Made by a program: the position numbers and the translations under genes. From assembly GCF_963678635.1 (NCBI RefSeq), contig NC_087063.1:74109617-74173616 (forward strand): a stretch of DNA of 64,000 bases. Reading direction: 5' to 3'. Each line of letters starts with the position of its first letter. The stretch's first letter is position 1. The DNA comes from Symsagittifera roscoffensis (Eukaryota; Xenacoelomorpha; Acoela; Convolutidae). Below are positions 59,101-61,469 of the stretch, in pieces. A model generated the notes under the pieces. It was not told the DNA's origin and did no database searches. It saw only the letters and a program-made list of their open reading frames with translations.

Positions 59101-59110
59101 GAGCAAGTGA
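2099..59110 (+). CDS. CFAP54: CFAP54-like cilia- and flagella-associated protein, 3' two thirds of a gene in 46 exons
   Basis: CFAP54 is a very large axonemal protein of the central-pair apparatus (C1d projection in algae and animals) needed for normal ciliary and flagellar beating. Here 46 exons join with matching phases into about 2190 codons with no internal stop; vertebrate CFAP54 is roughly 3100 residues, so about a third is missing 5' of the window. Visible features are Pro- and Gly-rich linkers (exons 8-9), a long helical body (exons 11-20) with a TPR-like segment in exon 16, further helical exons (24-33), a Lys/Glu coiled-coil stretch (exon 36), a Ser/Thr/Ala linker (exon 41) and a WYxxPL motif across exons 41-42. 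Identification rests on remembered family character, not an alignment. CFAP46 is a less likely alternative. All splice sites are GT-AG except one clear GC donor (exon 29) and one possible (exon 38). Confidence 0.8.
3706..3887 (+). CDS. CFAP54: CFAP54-like exon 2
   Basis: Acceptor TTTCAG, donor GAAG|gttagt; enters with one base, leaves in phase 1. Encodes a Gly/Ala/Lys-rich, probably disordered segment (RQDQLNPSKVKGRLGAAG…). The composition is much richer in GC than the flanking introns. Confidence 0.75.
4463..4530 (+). repeat. tRNA-derived (SINE-like) element, copy 1
   Basis: A box near 4472-4487 (TGGCCGAGAAGGCAG) and B box near 4516-4527 (AGGTTCTAAGCC), spaced as in Leu/Ser-class tRNAs. The stems do not pair as a functional tRNA. 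About 90% identical by eye to 6075-6142. Confidence 0.6.
4745..4923 (+). CDS. CFAP54: CFAP54-like exon 3
   Basis: Acceptor TATTTTAG, donor AACAAG|gtagga; phase 1 in, 0 out. Encodes a Gly/Ala-rich linker followed by a helical basic stretch (AEMAAEAKARVRRKNK). Confidence 0.8.
6075..6245 (+). repeat. tRNA-derived element, copy 2, with hairpin tail
   Basis: A box 6088-6102 and B box 6131-6142 (AGGTTCGAAGCC, perfect consensus). About 75 bp later it ends in a GCGAAGC-ACA-GCTTCGC hairpin followed by TGTGTAAA (about 6208-6245), the tail of family F/G. Confidence 0.6.
7758..8624. repeat. Giant fold-back of two D-family halves
   Basis: Left arm 7758-8212 is the reverse complement, with indels, of right arm 8224-8624; the central loop is only about 11 bp. 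Both outer ends carry the D-family 3' hairpin (TGTGCTACTTGCACA and complement). Each arm is the 3' half of a D element, joined head to head. Confidence 0.8.
8845..9027 (+). CDS. CFAP54: CFAP54-like exon 4
   Basis: Acceptor TTTTCTAG, donor AGCCAG|gtcagt; phase 0 in and out. Encodes LLVHYRKYLPP… then a strongly basic THQRRRRLRK run. It is followed by the longest intron of the visible gene (9028-17033), which contains the nested secreted-protein gene. A hAT-like MITE begins 65 bp after the donor. Confidence 0.8.
9092..9467 (+). mobile_element. hAT-like MITE, full-length copy
   Basis: Begins CAGGGGTGGGG and ends …CCTTCCCTG. The body shares blocks with the copies at 46528 and 50014 (TTAGTATATATTGG, AAAGGGGGACCCTTT). 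The flanking 8-mers agree at only 5 of 8 positions. Lies 65 bp after exon 4. Confidence 0.65.
9945..10126. repeat. Perfect 62-bp inverted repeat with 58-bp loop
   Basis: Arms 9945-10006 and 10065-10126 match at all 62 positions. Both include TCAGACCGCCCGAAAAAAGC or its complement. No open frame uses it. It could be a young MITE or a long-hairpin RNA locus. Confidence 0.9.
10373..10430. repeat. Perfect 58-bp palindrome
   Basis: Two repeat termini (GTTCGGACAG edges) joined head to head through TATATATA with no loop; every position pairs. Confidence 0.9.
11429..12352 (+). CDS. Secreted ShK / VWC-like / C-terminal cystine-knot protein, intronless and nested
   Basis: A 307-residue extracellular protein. 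I start it at the ATG at 11429 because a hydrophobic signal peptide (residues ~1-22) follows at once. A Pro/Gly-rich linker (~30-80) holds two GHGR-containing repeats. Residues ~83-122 form a ShK-like six-Cys domain (…DCEHWQSLGYC…CSKTCGFC). Residues ~135-162 are a VWC-like Cys cluster, and ~170-263 match the CTCK pattern with the CxGxC and CSCC/CIC cysteines expected at the C-termini of mucins, VWF and SCO-spondin-like proteins. The tail is acidic. ShK domains occur in many non-toxin extracellular proteins, so a matrix or mucus role is more likely than a toxin. The gene lies on the host strand inside CFAP54 intron 4. Its lack of introns suggests a retrocopy or a compact independent gene. The ligand is unknown. 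Confidence 0.85.
   Translation: MYLHLSFSILLWSSLAVLPSLQYCFGDSCGGDVGTPSGVPPPPVPLRYSIEGHGRSDSEVDPPAPPEPNLGGHGRVSGDETPCKDKMKPEDCEHWQSLGYCDDYSRVRDIMRDQCSKTCGFCRDVVPVESPDDPCERVMCDYIPCREDEVWSNDEFSCCGGCAKFPTQGCNPVYKPVHLDQIYVDGALCRTVDPIVTSACFGVCATSTIHIEGAKYKDCSCCDAKEFRRAKVKVECWPGAPNAYESMHEYDVIDSCICSSSTCQDDFLFPPPEGGVMENYWDVNEHVENFNSKAEEEDPEIDFGFPF
12374..12379 (+). promoter_or_regulatory. Polyadenylation signal AATAAA of the nested gene
   Basis: Canonical hexamer beginning 22 bases after the last base of the nested gene's stop codon, as expected for a transcript that ends independently of the host intron. Confidence 0.7.
12989..13165 (-). repeat. C-family 3' end, reversed
   Basis: Starts with the complement of the C tail (AACAAGACTGCTCGTATCAG), including its hairpin and GTTCCGACTG repeat, and runs to the 'CCCCCACCACACCATATAAA' block. 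Confidence 0.7.
13247..13707 (-). repeat. D-family element, reversed, near full length
   Basis: Complement of the D tail at 13247 (GATAG…GTGCAAGTAGCACAG) through to the D head at 13707 (CCATTTTTCAAATGG hairpin). About 461 bp, shorter internally than the copy at 48704. Confidence 0.75.
14176..15122 (+). repeat. G-family element interrupted by a C element
   Basis: Head hairpin ACACAAGC-ATA-GCTTGTGT (14178-14196) is perfect. The tail has GCTTGTGT then hairpin GCGAAG-n5-CTTCGC (15096-15112) and TGTGTAA. tRNA-like A (about 14889-14903) and B (14932-14942) boxes lie inside. The second copy at 53915-54448 lacks the insert. Confidence 0.75.
14353..14868 (+). repeat. C-family element nested in the G element
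   Basis: Begins TTGTTCCGA and ends with the C tail (CAGTCAGAACATTT…GATACTAG). The G copy at 53915 shows the site without this insert. Confidence 0.75.
15120..16413 (+). repeat. Diverged tandem repeat and F-family tails
   Basis: Two ~185-bp units (about 15140-15310, 15325-15490) share a 'GTTT(T)GACCTAT…GGCCT' block and a GAAGTCTTTT(CT) block. F tails with GAAGC/GCTTC hairpins occur at 15632-15665 and 16372-16412. Confidence 0.5.
17034..17125 (+). CDS. CFAP54: CFAP54-like exon 5
   Basis: Acceptor TGTTTCAG, donor AGCAG|gtaagt; phase 0 in, 2 out. Encodes LNALHGVCVFSSLMKKLTLF… , a hydrophobic helical segment. It is too short to stand out as an open frame and was found by splice sites and phase. 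Confidence 0.8.
17421..17599 (+). CDS. CFAP54: CFAP54-like exon 6
   Basis: Acceptor GTTTTCAG, donor TTGGAG|gtgaga; phase 2 in, 1 out. Encodes VSFLDIDLFTLDSAGRIVVG, then a Gly/Ser/Thr-rich linker and a short hydrophobic strand. Confidence 0.8.
17894..17986 (+). CDS. CFAP54: CFAP54-like exon 7
   Basis: Acceptor CTTTCAG, donor AGAGAG|gtaaat; phase 1 in and out. Encodes a polar, probably disordered stretch (EIDSNDKELNGNTEPPEDPL…). Confidence 0.75.
18080..18310 (+). repeat. Fragment of the hAT-like MITE
   Basis: Shares GGTCGACCTGTATGTAGG…CCAAATTGATATTCCGAGCTC blocks with other copies. Both termini are absent. A separate terminus-like CAGGGCATTTATAAGGGG lies at 17614-17631. Confidence 0.5.
18518..18664 (+). 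CDS. CFAP54: CFAP54-like exon 8 (Pro-rich)
   Basis: Acceptor ATTTCTAG, donor TGTTG|gtcagt; phase 1 in and out. Ser/Asp-rich, then PPPPMMPVPPPPKR: a disordered linker with possible SH3/WW-type proline motifs. Confidence 0.8.
18988..19990 (+). repeat. B-family copy followed by a C-family fragment
   Basis: The B head has AAGAGTC/GACTCTT arms and CTTATATAGG; its body runs to about 19500. From about 19587 a C fragment (GAAAGTGACGGAGTATTTGT…) continues to about 19990. Both fill much of intron 8 (18665-22379). Confidence 0.7.
21207..21930 (+). repeat. Tandem duplication, two 362-bp units
   Basis: Unit 1 is 21207-21568 and unit 2 is 21569-21930, about 93% identical by eye. Each holds a tRNA-like stretch with B-box-like GTGTTTGATTCCAG. 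A CGAAGCTCAGCTTCG hairpin tail follows at about 22011-22025. Confidence 0.8.
22380..22493 (+). CDS. CFAP54: CFAP54-like exon 9 (Gly/Lys-rich)
   Basis: Acceptor TGTTTCAG, donor AATGCTG|gtaaac; phase 1 in and out. Encodes a flexible Gly/Lys/Asn-rich linker (GGIGGNKKGGKKNPAG). Confidence 0.75.
22701..22780 (+). CDS. CFAP54: CFAP54-like exon 10
   Basis: Acceptor TGTTTCAG, donor GTGTC|gtaagt; phase 1 in, 0 out. Encodes PEKLTAKQVKAELESMFLAF, an amphipathic helix. Confidence 0.8.
23206..23439 (+). CDS. CFAP54: CFAP54-like exon 11
   Basis: Acceptor CTTTTCAG, donor GACAAG|gtatgt; phase 0 in and out. Dense helical segment (LWILAQNNIKMLWNIYQCLS…) with a conserved-looking TLRSCAAPVFVQVS stretch. One of the most family-like exons of the gene. 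Confidence 0.85.
24092..24306 (+). CDS. CFAP54: CFAP54-like exon 12
   Basis: Acceptor TTCTAG, donor ACCAA|gtaagg; phase 0 in, 2 out. Encodes a charged start, then FAYRIFLRTLELLFFNKQWE and a following helix (TDLAFKINAIT): helix-turn-helix repeats of the TPR/solenoid kind. Confidence 0.85.
24624..24861 (+). CDS. CFAP54: CFAP54-like exon 13
   Basis: Acceptor CCATCTAG, donor GTTCAG|gttaga; phase 2 in, 0 out. Encodes CRFVEQVSPLLIFSQHQVIQ, continuing the solenoid, then an extended Pro-containing segment. Confidence 0.85.
25336..25498 (+). CDS. CFAP54: CFAP54-like exon 14
   Basis: Acceptor TTTTTTCAG, donor ATCTTG|gtatgt; phase 0 in, 1 out. Contains an arginine-rich helix pair (SHALRHARRLLALYMAGHH). 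Confidence 0.85.
25957..26107 (+). mobile_element. hAT-like MITE, 5' fragment
   Basis: Starts CAGGGGCGGATCTAGG, followed by the GGTCGACCAAATTG block, then is lost before the right terminus. Confidence 0.65.
26149..26355 (+). CDS. CFAP54: CFAP54-like exon 15
   Basis: Acceptor TTTCTTAG, donor ATCCG|gtgcgt; phase 1 in and out. Polar start, then PVPQEVKGVRFQRLEEVQF and a helix ending NQLATVIKAYQHAS. A truncated hAT-like MITE ends about 40 bp before the acceptor. Confidence 0.85.
26689..26882 (+). CDS. CFAP54: CFAP54-like exon 16 with TPR-like repeat
   Basis: Acceptor TTCTGCAG, donor AAAGAG|gtgggt; phase 1 in, 0 out. HELGNLYLHQGNFREANRVW… has the TPR spacing of small residues (G, Y, G, A, W) over two helices. 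CFAP54 and CFAP46 are both rich in such repeats. Confidence 0.85.
27108..27252 (+). CDS. CFAP54: CFAP54-like exon 17
   Basis: Acceptor CTTCTTAG, donor TTAAAG|gtttta; phase 0 in, 1 out. Encodes two helices, CGVWGSLMVGILVSKIAQYI and LNLLHFATACFK. Found by phase matching. Confidence 0.85.
27765..27985 (+). CDS. CFAP54: CFAP54-like exon 18
   Basis: Acceptor AATTTCAG, donor CTCACG|gttagt; phase 1 in, 0 out. Encodes RSSLPYPLSDIDYASYSIG…LLPGLDI… and a helix before LDRNNFRLT. The 'L-P-x-P…DY' and 'LLPGLDI' elements fit my memory of CFAP54. Confidence 0.85.
28036..28440 (+). repeat. B-family copy
   Basis: Head AAGACTCTTATATAGGTCGC, body with TTGTTAAAAGGAAGACAAAA, tail ending at a CTGTTGGCTATGTT block. 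Confidence 0.7.
28648..28734 (+). CDS. CFAP54: CFAP54-like exon 19
   Basis: Acceptor TGCTTCAG, donor ACTAAG|gtaact; 29 codons, phase 0 in and out. Encodes SLPTLTLCEFICAHACRDLK, consistent with the CFAP54 helix after the previous exon. Confidence 0.85.
28735..31330 (+). other. Intron 19, packed with B copies
   Basis: Two B copies (about 28990-29350 and 29686-30080) and a GC-richer fold-back region (30588-30864). No exon found. Confidence 0.6.
30588..30864. repeat. GC-richer fold-back region
   Basis: An inner hairpin with AAAAAGAGCC/GGCTCTTTT arms and a GGGCAC-AGT-GCCC core lies at 30586-30633. A separate perfect 18-bp inverted repeat pairs 30669-30686 with 30843-30860. A 20-bp direct duplication lies at about 30696-30736. 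Confidence 0.65.
31331..31510 (+). CDS. CFAP54: CFAP54-like exon 20
   Basis: Acceptor GTGTTTAG, donor CTGAAG|gtgagt; phase 0 in and out, 60 codons. Encodes a helix (IRLLTMLQLYAPACEMMKGV) and a short linker rich in Pro and Asn. Confidence 0.85.
31781..31935 (+). CDS. CFAP54: CFAP54-like exon 21
   Basis: Acceptor TGTTTCAG, donor TTCCA|gttagt; phase 0 in, 2 out. Two helices (MMEVLAEKRLSAHLATTYGP…; VQSFLRIAIAASF). The methionines at the start are internal, not an initiation site. Confidence 0.8.
32208..32243 (+). CDS. CFAP54: CFAP54-like exon 22 (36 bp, basic)
   Basis: Acceptor TATTTCAG, donor AAAAG|gtttgc; enters with one base and leaves in phase 2, matching both neighbours. Encodes RIKPKIKKTTK. 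In phase 0 it would hit a stop, which supports exon 21 lying before it. Confidence 0.7.
32773..32867 (+). CDS. CFAP54: CFAP54-like exon 23
   Basis: Acceptor TTTTTTAG, donor CTACTCG|gtacga; phase 2 in, 1 out. Acidic start (DFVDADADE), then a Lys/Arg tract (KKTKKKVRRVGGR). Likely a disordered loop in the solenoid. Confidence 0.75.
32868..34608 (+). other. Intron 23
   Basis: 1.7 kb of AT-rich sequence without a recognised repeat or exon. The open stretches at 33113-33301 and 34211-34429 look like chance. Confidence 0.5.
34609..34773 (+). CDS. CFAP54: CFAP54-like exon 24
   Basis: Acceptor TTCTGCAG, donor CTCCAG|gttaat; phase 1 in and out. Acidic start (EEDDANSDAEAEVSG), then a helix (LVAGLLLDAAYQDLNAICTT). 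Confidence 0.85.
36811..36884 (+). repeat. tRNA-like sequence
   Basis: ATGGCGCAGATGCGTGGA resembles an A box, and AGACTCAGAATCT could form an anticodon-like arm with loop CTCAGAA. The B box is degraded, so it is a relic rather than a gene. Confidence 0.35.
36940..37524 (+). repeat. B-family copy
   Basis: Head hairpin AAGAGTC…GACTCTT then ATATAGG. The body is interrupted at its 3' end by the C element at 37525. A 19-bp unit (GCTCGTGTTGCTCGTGAAA) is tandemly repeated at 37422-37459. Confidence 0.7.
37525..38051 (+). repeat. C-family element, full length (type copy)
   Basis: Starts TTGTTCCGACT, then a perfect hairpin ACTTTCG-ATA-CGAAAGT (37533-37549). The 3' side has AGTCGGAACA (38008-38017), the perfect complement of 37526-37535, then hairpin CAGGGC-TTC-GCCCTG (38020-38034) and ends TTGTT. 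Confidence 0.85.
38165..38318 (+). CDS. CFAP54: CFAP54-like exon 25
   Basis: Acceptor GCTTCAG, donor CCACAG|gtgaag; phase 1 in, 2 out. Encodes LDFFIQSLIGLGRIYGVRQQ and a second helix (ALHLMRALNALQ). Confidence 0.85.
38835..38971 (+). CDS. CFAP54: CFAP54-like exon 26
   Basis: Acceptor TTGTTTAG, donor ATTGGAG|gtacgt; phase 2 in, 1 out. Encodes KLWMNIRLELTSALLEEVRE, a long amphipathic helix. Confidence 0.8.
39255..39490 (+). repeat. B-family fragment
   Basis: CACTTATATAGGTCGCGATG head and a shortened body, in intron 26. Confidence 0.6.
39640..39885. repeat. Tandem duplication including a reversed tRNA-like element and exon 27's acceptor
   Basis: Unit 1 (39640-39764) and unit 2 (39765-39885) share, in order, GTGGGCCTNGAACC, GCCACTG, GTAGGCGAAGTGTGGATA and GGGTGGG/GGGCGGG blocks spaced 112-125 bp apart. 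On the minus strand unit 1 reads as a tRNA-like A box plus a perfect GGTTCGAGGCC B box. Confidence 0.7.
39853..40022 (+). CDS. CFAP54: CFAP54-like exon 27
   Basis: Acceptor GTTTGTAG, donor CTATTG|gtgagt; phase 1 in, 0 out. Encodes AQYLYLATLLDLKEGKPIPN, resembling the CFAP54 'LKEGK' helix. Its acceptor and first ~30 bases are duplicated about 120 bp upstream (39739-39770). Confidence 0.85.
40417..40531 (+). CDS. CFAP54: CFAP54-like exon 28
   Basis: Acceptor TTTTGCAG, donor AAGACAG|gttact; phase 0 in, 1 out. Encodes VFEYRIFICAKVLHGDLQAL then WFQKTG. Confidence 0.8.
40898..41040 (+). CDS. CFAP54: CFAP54-like exon 29, with GC donor
   Basis: Acceptor TTGCGTAG; phase 1 in. To enter exon 30 in its protein-like frame the exon must leave in phase 0, at ATACAG|gcgagt, a GC-type donor. 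A GT eight bases further (GCGAGTG|gtgtac) would force a less protein-like frame in exon 30. Read-through reaches TGA at 41086-41088. Encodes helices such as ALQFAVELGFKYGEVMVKRR. Confidence 0.75.
41090..41104 (+). promoter_or_regulatory. Intronic AATAAA pair just after a read-through stop
   Basis: Two AATAAA hexamers (41090-41095, 41099-41104) directly after the TGA that ends a read-through of exon 29. They could terminate a short CFAP54 isoform if the weak GC donor is skipped. That function is inferred; A-rich introns contain such hexamers by chance. Confidence 0.35.
42566..43615 (+). repeat. B-family element with nested C element and hairpin tail
   Basis: B head at 42566 and body to 42931, then the C element, then the rest of B (CAAGTCATTTTG… CTGTTGGGTACATG) and an F-type tail with ACGAAGCTCTGCTTTG. 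Confidence 0.75.
42932..43488 (+). repeat. C-family element nested in B
   Basis: Same head and tail as the copy at 37525, including both hairpins. A short internal ACGTTTAAAATT duplication occurs near 43360-43380. Confidence 0.85.
43845..43954 (+). CDS. CFAP54: CFAP54-like exon 30
   Basis: Acceptor GTTTCAG, donor CGCAAG|gtattc read as GCA AG|gt; phase 0 in, 2 out. Encodes TTYLPLLAHIKLRLGHCLCR, which closely recalls the 'AKIKLRLG' segment of CFAP54. This frame, not the longer open frame, continues correctly into exon 31. Confidence 0.85.
44392..44512 (+). CDS. CFAP54: CFAP54-like exon 31
   Basis: Acceptor GTTTGTAG, donor TTCCAG|gtaaat; phase 2 in, 0 out. Encodes LTHSLRLFSTALSISRAMSQ and LEAEILFQ. 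No long open frame marks it; found by phase. Confidence 0.85.
44933..45045 (+). CDS. CFAP54: CFAP54-like exon 32
   Basis: Acceptor TTTTCCAG, donor TTAGG|gtcagg; phase 0 in, 2 out. Encodes KGRALRQLFVMGQVDPRSVV… and LKEAILVSQEFNHDL. Confidence 0.85.
45550..45739 (+). CDS. CFAP54: CFAP54-like exon 33
   Basis: Acceptor TTTGCAG, donor CCAAG|gtgggg; phase 2 in, 0 out. Starts with LMRQAYLEMAMTF (CFAP54-like helix) and passes into a Lys/Glu/Pro-rich disordered tail. Confidence 0.85.
46010..46033 (+). CDS. CFAP54: CFAP54-like exon 34 (24-bp microexon)
   Basis: Acceptor TTTTACAG, donor CCCGAG|gtaact; eight codons (ENLIQTPE), phase 0 in and out. Both splice sites are good and the phase is neutral, so it may be skipped in some transcripts. 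Confidence 0.6.
46198..46251 (+). CDS. CFAP54: CFAP54-like exon 35
   Basis: Acceptor AATTTCAG, donor CCCAGA|gtactt; 18 codons (PLLRVDSNVSTKSDATPR), phase 0 in and out. Short, polar and removable without frame change. Confidence 0.6.
46528..46851 (-). mobile_element. hAT-like MITE with perfect 8-bp target duplication
   Basis: Element 46528-46851, flanked by ATTCCAAG at 46520-46527 and 46852-46859. Termini are CAGGGGTGGAT (left) and the complement of CAGGGGCGGAT (right). Reversed relative to 9092 and 50014. An 8-bp duplication with CAGGG ends is typical of hAT. Confidence 0.85.
47062..47232 (+). CDS. CFAP54: CFAP54-like exon 36 (coiled-coil stretch)
   Basis: Acceptor ATGTTTAG, donor GAGGAG|gtaaca; phase 0 in and out. 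Lys/Glu-rich helix (DLKREKEEREAQREVEVERK) predicted by eye to be coiled coil, then a hydrophobic helix (GAALVALAQQNLFMLP). Confidence 0.85.
47470..47572 (+). CDS. CFAP54: CFAP54-like exon 37 (3' end uncertain)
   Basis: Acceptor TTCTGCAG; phase 0 in. Encodes LPSFCLDDLAKSHGYRDVDV. The next exon needs phase 1, met by GAAAC|gtttgt (end 47572) or ACACT|gtttag (end 47608, 12 more residues). Reading on would give a basic helix and TAG at 47656-47658. Confidence 0.7.
47865..48046 (+). CDS. CFAP54: CFAP54-like exon 38 (3' end uncertain)
   Basis: Acceptor TTTTCTAG; phase 1 in. Encodes SHISWVHVLGYSALLERLGG. Phase 0 exit is possible at CCACAG|gcgaag (a GC donor, end 48046) or ACTATT|gtatag (end 48073, weak GT donor, nine more residues). 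Confidence 0.7.
48373..48595 (+). CDS. CFAP54: CFAP54-like exon 39
   Basis: Acceptor GTTTTCAG, donor AAACTG|gtacaa; phase 0 in, 1 out. Encodes SEATFAYYEHPMIEVGLQQT… and a Pro/Cys-containing end (APCPPDYLTPPPK). Confidence 0.85.
48704..49273 (+). repeat. D-family element, full length (type copy)
   Basis: Starts TTGTTCCGACC. TGTTCCGACC at 48705-48714 is the perfect complement of GGTCGGAACA at 49227-49236. The 3' hairpin TGTGC-TACTT-GCACA is at 49240-49254, and the element ends CCTTGTT. Confidence 0.85.
49547..49663 (+). CDS. CFAP54: CFAP54-like exon 40
   Basis: Acceptor TTTTTTAG, donor AGCGG|gtgcgt; phase 1 in and out. Polar segment (LSIYNHNYDDQLHRVIANED, then Ser/Lys/Thr-rich). Confidence 0.75.
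50014..50430 (+). mobile_element. hAT-like MITE, longest copy, beside exon 41
   Basis: Starts CAGGGGCGGATCTAGG, ends TTTGCTCCTG. Flanks AACAAACC (50006-50013) and AACAACCC (50431-50438) match at 7 of 8 positions. Ends 34 bp before exon 41. Confidence 0.8.
50465..50690 (+). CDS. CFAP54: CFAP54-like exon 41 (Ser/Thr/Ala linker)
   Basis: Acceptor CTCTCAG, donor ACAGTG|gtaagc; phase 1 in, 2 out. Low-complexity Ser/Thr/Ala/Gln linker, then LSVQW joining exon 42. The acceptor lies 34 bp from the end of a hAT-like MITE. Confidence 0.8.
51197..51310 (+). CDS. CFAP54: CFAP54-like exon 42 (WYxxPL motif)
   Basis: Acceptor CTTTCCAG, donor CTATG|gttaga; phase 2 in and out. Encodes YISPLDGPNQECMLLMYSMG after the W of exon 41; the resulting W-Y-I-x-P-L is a recognisable CFAP54 C-terminal element. 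Confidence 0.9.
51693..51879 (+). CDS. CFAP54: CFAP54-like exon 43
   Basis: Acceptor TTGTTGCAG, donor TTGGAG|gtgaac; phase 2 in, 0 out. Helix (LMSVHDMLMTLLQRADVQLA), then a very basic tail (RRHRPVVKSRKTKK). Confidence 0.85.
53595..54725. repeat. GGCTATCCGGGAA repeats surrounding a G element
   Basis: The motif or its near variants recurs at about 53598, 53628, 53779, 53856, 53881, 54655, 54686 and 54711, on both sides of the G element (53915-54448). This suggests the G element inserted into an older short-repeat array. Confidence 0.55.
53915..54448 (+). repeat. G-family element, uninterrupted copy
   Basis: Head TTACACAAGC with an imperfect hairpin. tRNA-like A box 54106-54120 (TAGCGTAGAGGTAGG) and B box 54147-54160 (GGTTCGAACCTGG). 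Tail hairpin at 54421-54435 and TGTGTAAA. Confidence 0.75.
54918..55260 (+). repeat. B-family copy
   Basis: GAACGTAGTGAAGACTCC then TATATAGGTC head. The body matches the copies at 380 and 18988, and the 3' half is replaced by unrelated sequence. Confidence 0.65.
56506..56583 (+). CDS. CFAP54: CFAP54-like exon 44
   Basis: Acceptor GTGTTATAG, donor GAACAG|gtaccg; 26 codons, phase 0 in and out. Encodes DLFKDCLQMVLQLFTQIDDG. Lies after a 4.6-kb intron. Confidence 0.8.
56584..57915 (+). other. Intron 44
   Basis: Contains a reversed F tail (57180-57226: complement of the CGAAGC hairpin and TGTGTAAAC) and two reversed tRNA-like stretches (about 57640-57710, 57805-57871). Otherwise AT-rich. Confidence 0.5.
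57916..58000 (+). CDS. CFAP54: CFAP54-like exon 45
   Basis: Acceptor TTTTTTCAG, strong donor GTCAA|gtgagt; phase 0 in, 1 out. Encodes VTQVRVIEQTFNLSCGSLIK. Read-through would stop two codons later. Confidence 0.8.
58522..58928 (+). repeat. E-family element, third member of the TTGTTCCGA group
   Basis: Starts TTGTTCCGATC with hairpin ACTTC-AC-GAAGT (58533-58544). The 3' side has GTCGAGAACATT and the D-type hairpin TGTGC-TACTT-GCACA (58902-58916). Ends about 70 bp before the last CFAP54 exon. A separate degraded hAT-MITE piece lies at 58190-58330. Confidence 0.6.
58998..59110 (+). CDS. CFAP54: CFAP54-like exon 46 (C-terminus and stop)
   Basis: Acceptor GTTTTAG, phase 1 in, ending in TGA at 59108-59110. 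Encodes FGRWISKLLIPPPANAVSPS and a polar tail. No canonical AATAAA occurs in the next 250 bp, so the 3' processing site is unclear. Confidence 0.75.
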
Positions 59111-60687
59111 TAAGTTAACCGAACACAGAGAAAGTTGAATAGAGAAAAAACACTGGGAATTTGTTTATAATCGGAGCAAAATCTATTGTTTATAATCGTT
59201 TGAATCAATTATCTATAGACTCGATTCATGTAATTTAAAACTTGTACATAAAATTCAAAACTGAAAAAGTCACACTTGTCTAGGAAAAGAAATTCATGCG
59301 TTGAACATAATGGGCGCAGCTTGTAAATATTGTAGTATAAAAATTGTAAATTTTATTCATCAATTCAAATTACCTGCATTTTAGATCTTTTTTTAAATCT
59401 TCGATATTCAAAGTATTTATTGTCCGCGCACAATCTAGAAGAGTTTCTCAAAATGTATTAAAAAAATCTAGGTACCGAATTTGTTGGCATAAGAAGATGA
59501 GCTACAAGTTTGTTCAAGTACAACTACTGTTGGTTGGTTTGTTAAGTGTACAATAACGAAACGAGTTATTACTTCTGTGAAAATTTTAGAAAGTCTTAAA
59601 ATTTAACAAAAAAGTCTTTTTTGGTGGTTTTCAGTTTCGATTTATTTACGTTCATCTGCTAAATGAAAGCAAATGACGCTCTCCAAACGCAAAAATGGTA
59701 GAAAAACATTGTCCATTTTTAATTCAAAAGTGGCTTGCTTTCTGAGTTCTCAGACGAAGAAAAAATATTTTGTGTTCCAGCTTATCGCAAATGCTTATCA
59801 GAAAAATCCAACTCAGAAAAGAAATTATTTAAGATTTTTTTCTAAGCAACAGGATCGGTTTTGAAGAGCAATAATTTTTGCCCTCAGAAAATGAGAATTT
59901 ATTTTGCTCGGCCTTAGCAAAATAACTACCAGGAAATGGGCAACATTTATTTGCCATTTTTTTGAAATGCGTTTTTAATAAGTGTTATTGATTGAATCGT
60001 ATCAGTGTGAACAAATGAAATTATTTTGAATTAATTTTATAATTTAAAAAAATTTAATGAAACTATTTAAGCAAACGACCTTTAATCAACTTTTTAGACA
60101 CATTTATATTTTAATTGTCAATGTAAGTATGAAGCAAAATAGTTACCAGGACATGGACAAAATTTGTGGGTCTTCCTATTTGTATTTTTTTAATGCGTTT
60201 TATTGTTAACTTTCCTGTAATAAATCAATTTGAAACTGTGAACAAGCGAGTTGACTGGTGCAAATTTTACATGCAAAATGCCTTTTGGCATTTTCGAATA
60301 AATTTAGTTTGTATTTGTCAGTTTTCGGAAAATCGAAAAATGTCAAAAAATGAAGATGTTTTTTTTTCGCTGAAAAATATTTACGTTATTACATAGCTTC
60401 ATTTTTGTGAAATTTAAAAATTAAATGCAGAATCCATGAAAAAACTGCCAAAATCAGCATTAACAGAGACTGCACTTGTCTTCAAATTTTTTGGACAAGA
60501 AAATTTTGGCGGTAATTTATGTAACGCTTACTTGTTTAATGCTAAGATAGGTGCTCCTAGTCACTTAAGGTGGAAATCACAGGCGGACCGCTTCACATTG
60601 CGTTTGTTTTGATGATTACTGAACTCTGTGTTTTTCTAATTGAAATTTAAAATCTCATTATCTGCTATAATAGCTTCAATTATTGTT

Positions 60688-61349
60688 CAAACCAATGAAA
60701 ATGGAGAGGAACTTCATATTCGGGTGTGTTTTATTGTTCCGACCATTGAAAATTGGTAGCAACTTTGTTATCGGCTGTTATTTACGTTTTTTTCTTTTTG
60801 TTTTCCACGCAAAATCAGGTACCACAAAAATTATTGGACTGGGTTGAATGATATATCATATTAAAGCCCTTACAGGCGTGATTCGAACCACATTATAAAG
60901 TTTTGAAAATTTTTGATTTTTTGTCTCATTTTGAGCAAGCGAGCAGTCTTATTATGGCCTGAAAGCTTATAATAGCTTACTTTAAAACGTAAAACTTAGT
61001 TTTTTTTTGGGTTACATTAGTTTATTCTGAGTATTTTAGCGCTTTTTTGAAATCATATGTTTTTTTTGAATATCGAGTTTTGAAATCATATGTTTTTTTT
61101 GAATATCGAGTTTTTTTTTGTTTTTCCAGTATAGTAATTTTTCTGCAAAATGGTTTTTGAATTTTGCTTATTTCAATATGGATGTCGAATATATCAAATT
61201 TTCAGGGTTTGTAATCTAGTTTTTTGTACCTAAAATACCTAATTTACCACGCCGAAAAAACGACAAAATTTGAAAAAACTTCGTTGTATTTCTTAAGATT
61301 ATGGTCGGAATGTTCTGTGCTACTTGCACAATAACCGGCTATCCTTGTT
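60688..61349 (+). repeat. D element (60734-61349) nested in a D-head fragment
   Basis: Bases 60688-60733 match the first ~45 bases of D after its TTGTTCCGACC start; then a full D begins at 60734 and ends CCTTGTT. A 33-bp internal tandem duplication lies at about 61047-61112. Confidence 0.7.
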
Positions 61350-61469
61350 TCAATCAACATTAAGTAGAAAACAACATTTTACATAAATTTTTTTCTGCTT
61401 TTTCACTTTCAACTAGACTATGTTATAGATTTTTTACAGTTCGGACTGCGGTTGAAAAAGAATCTGAAA

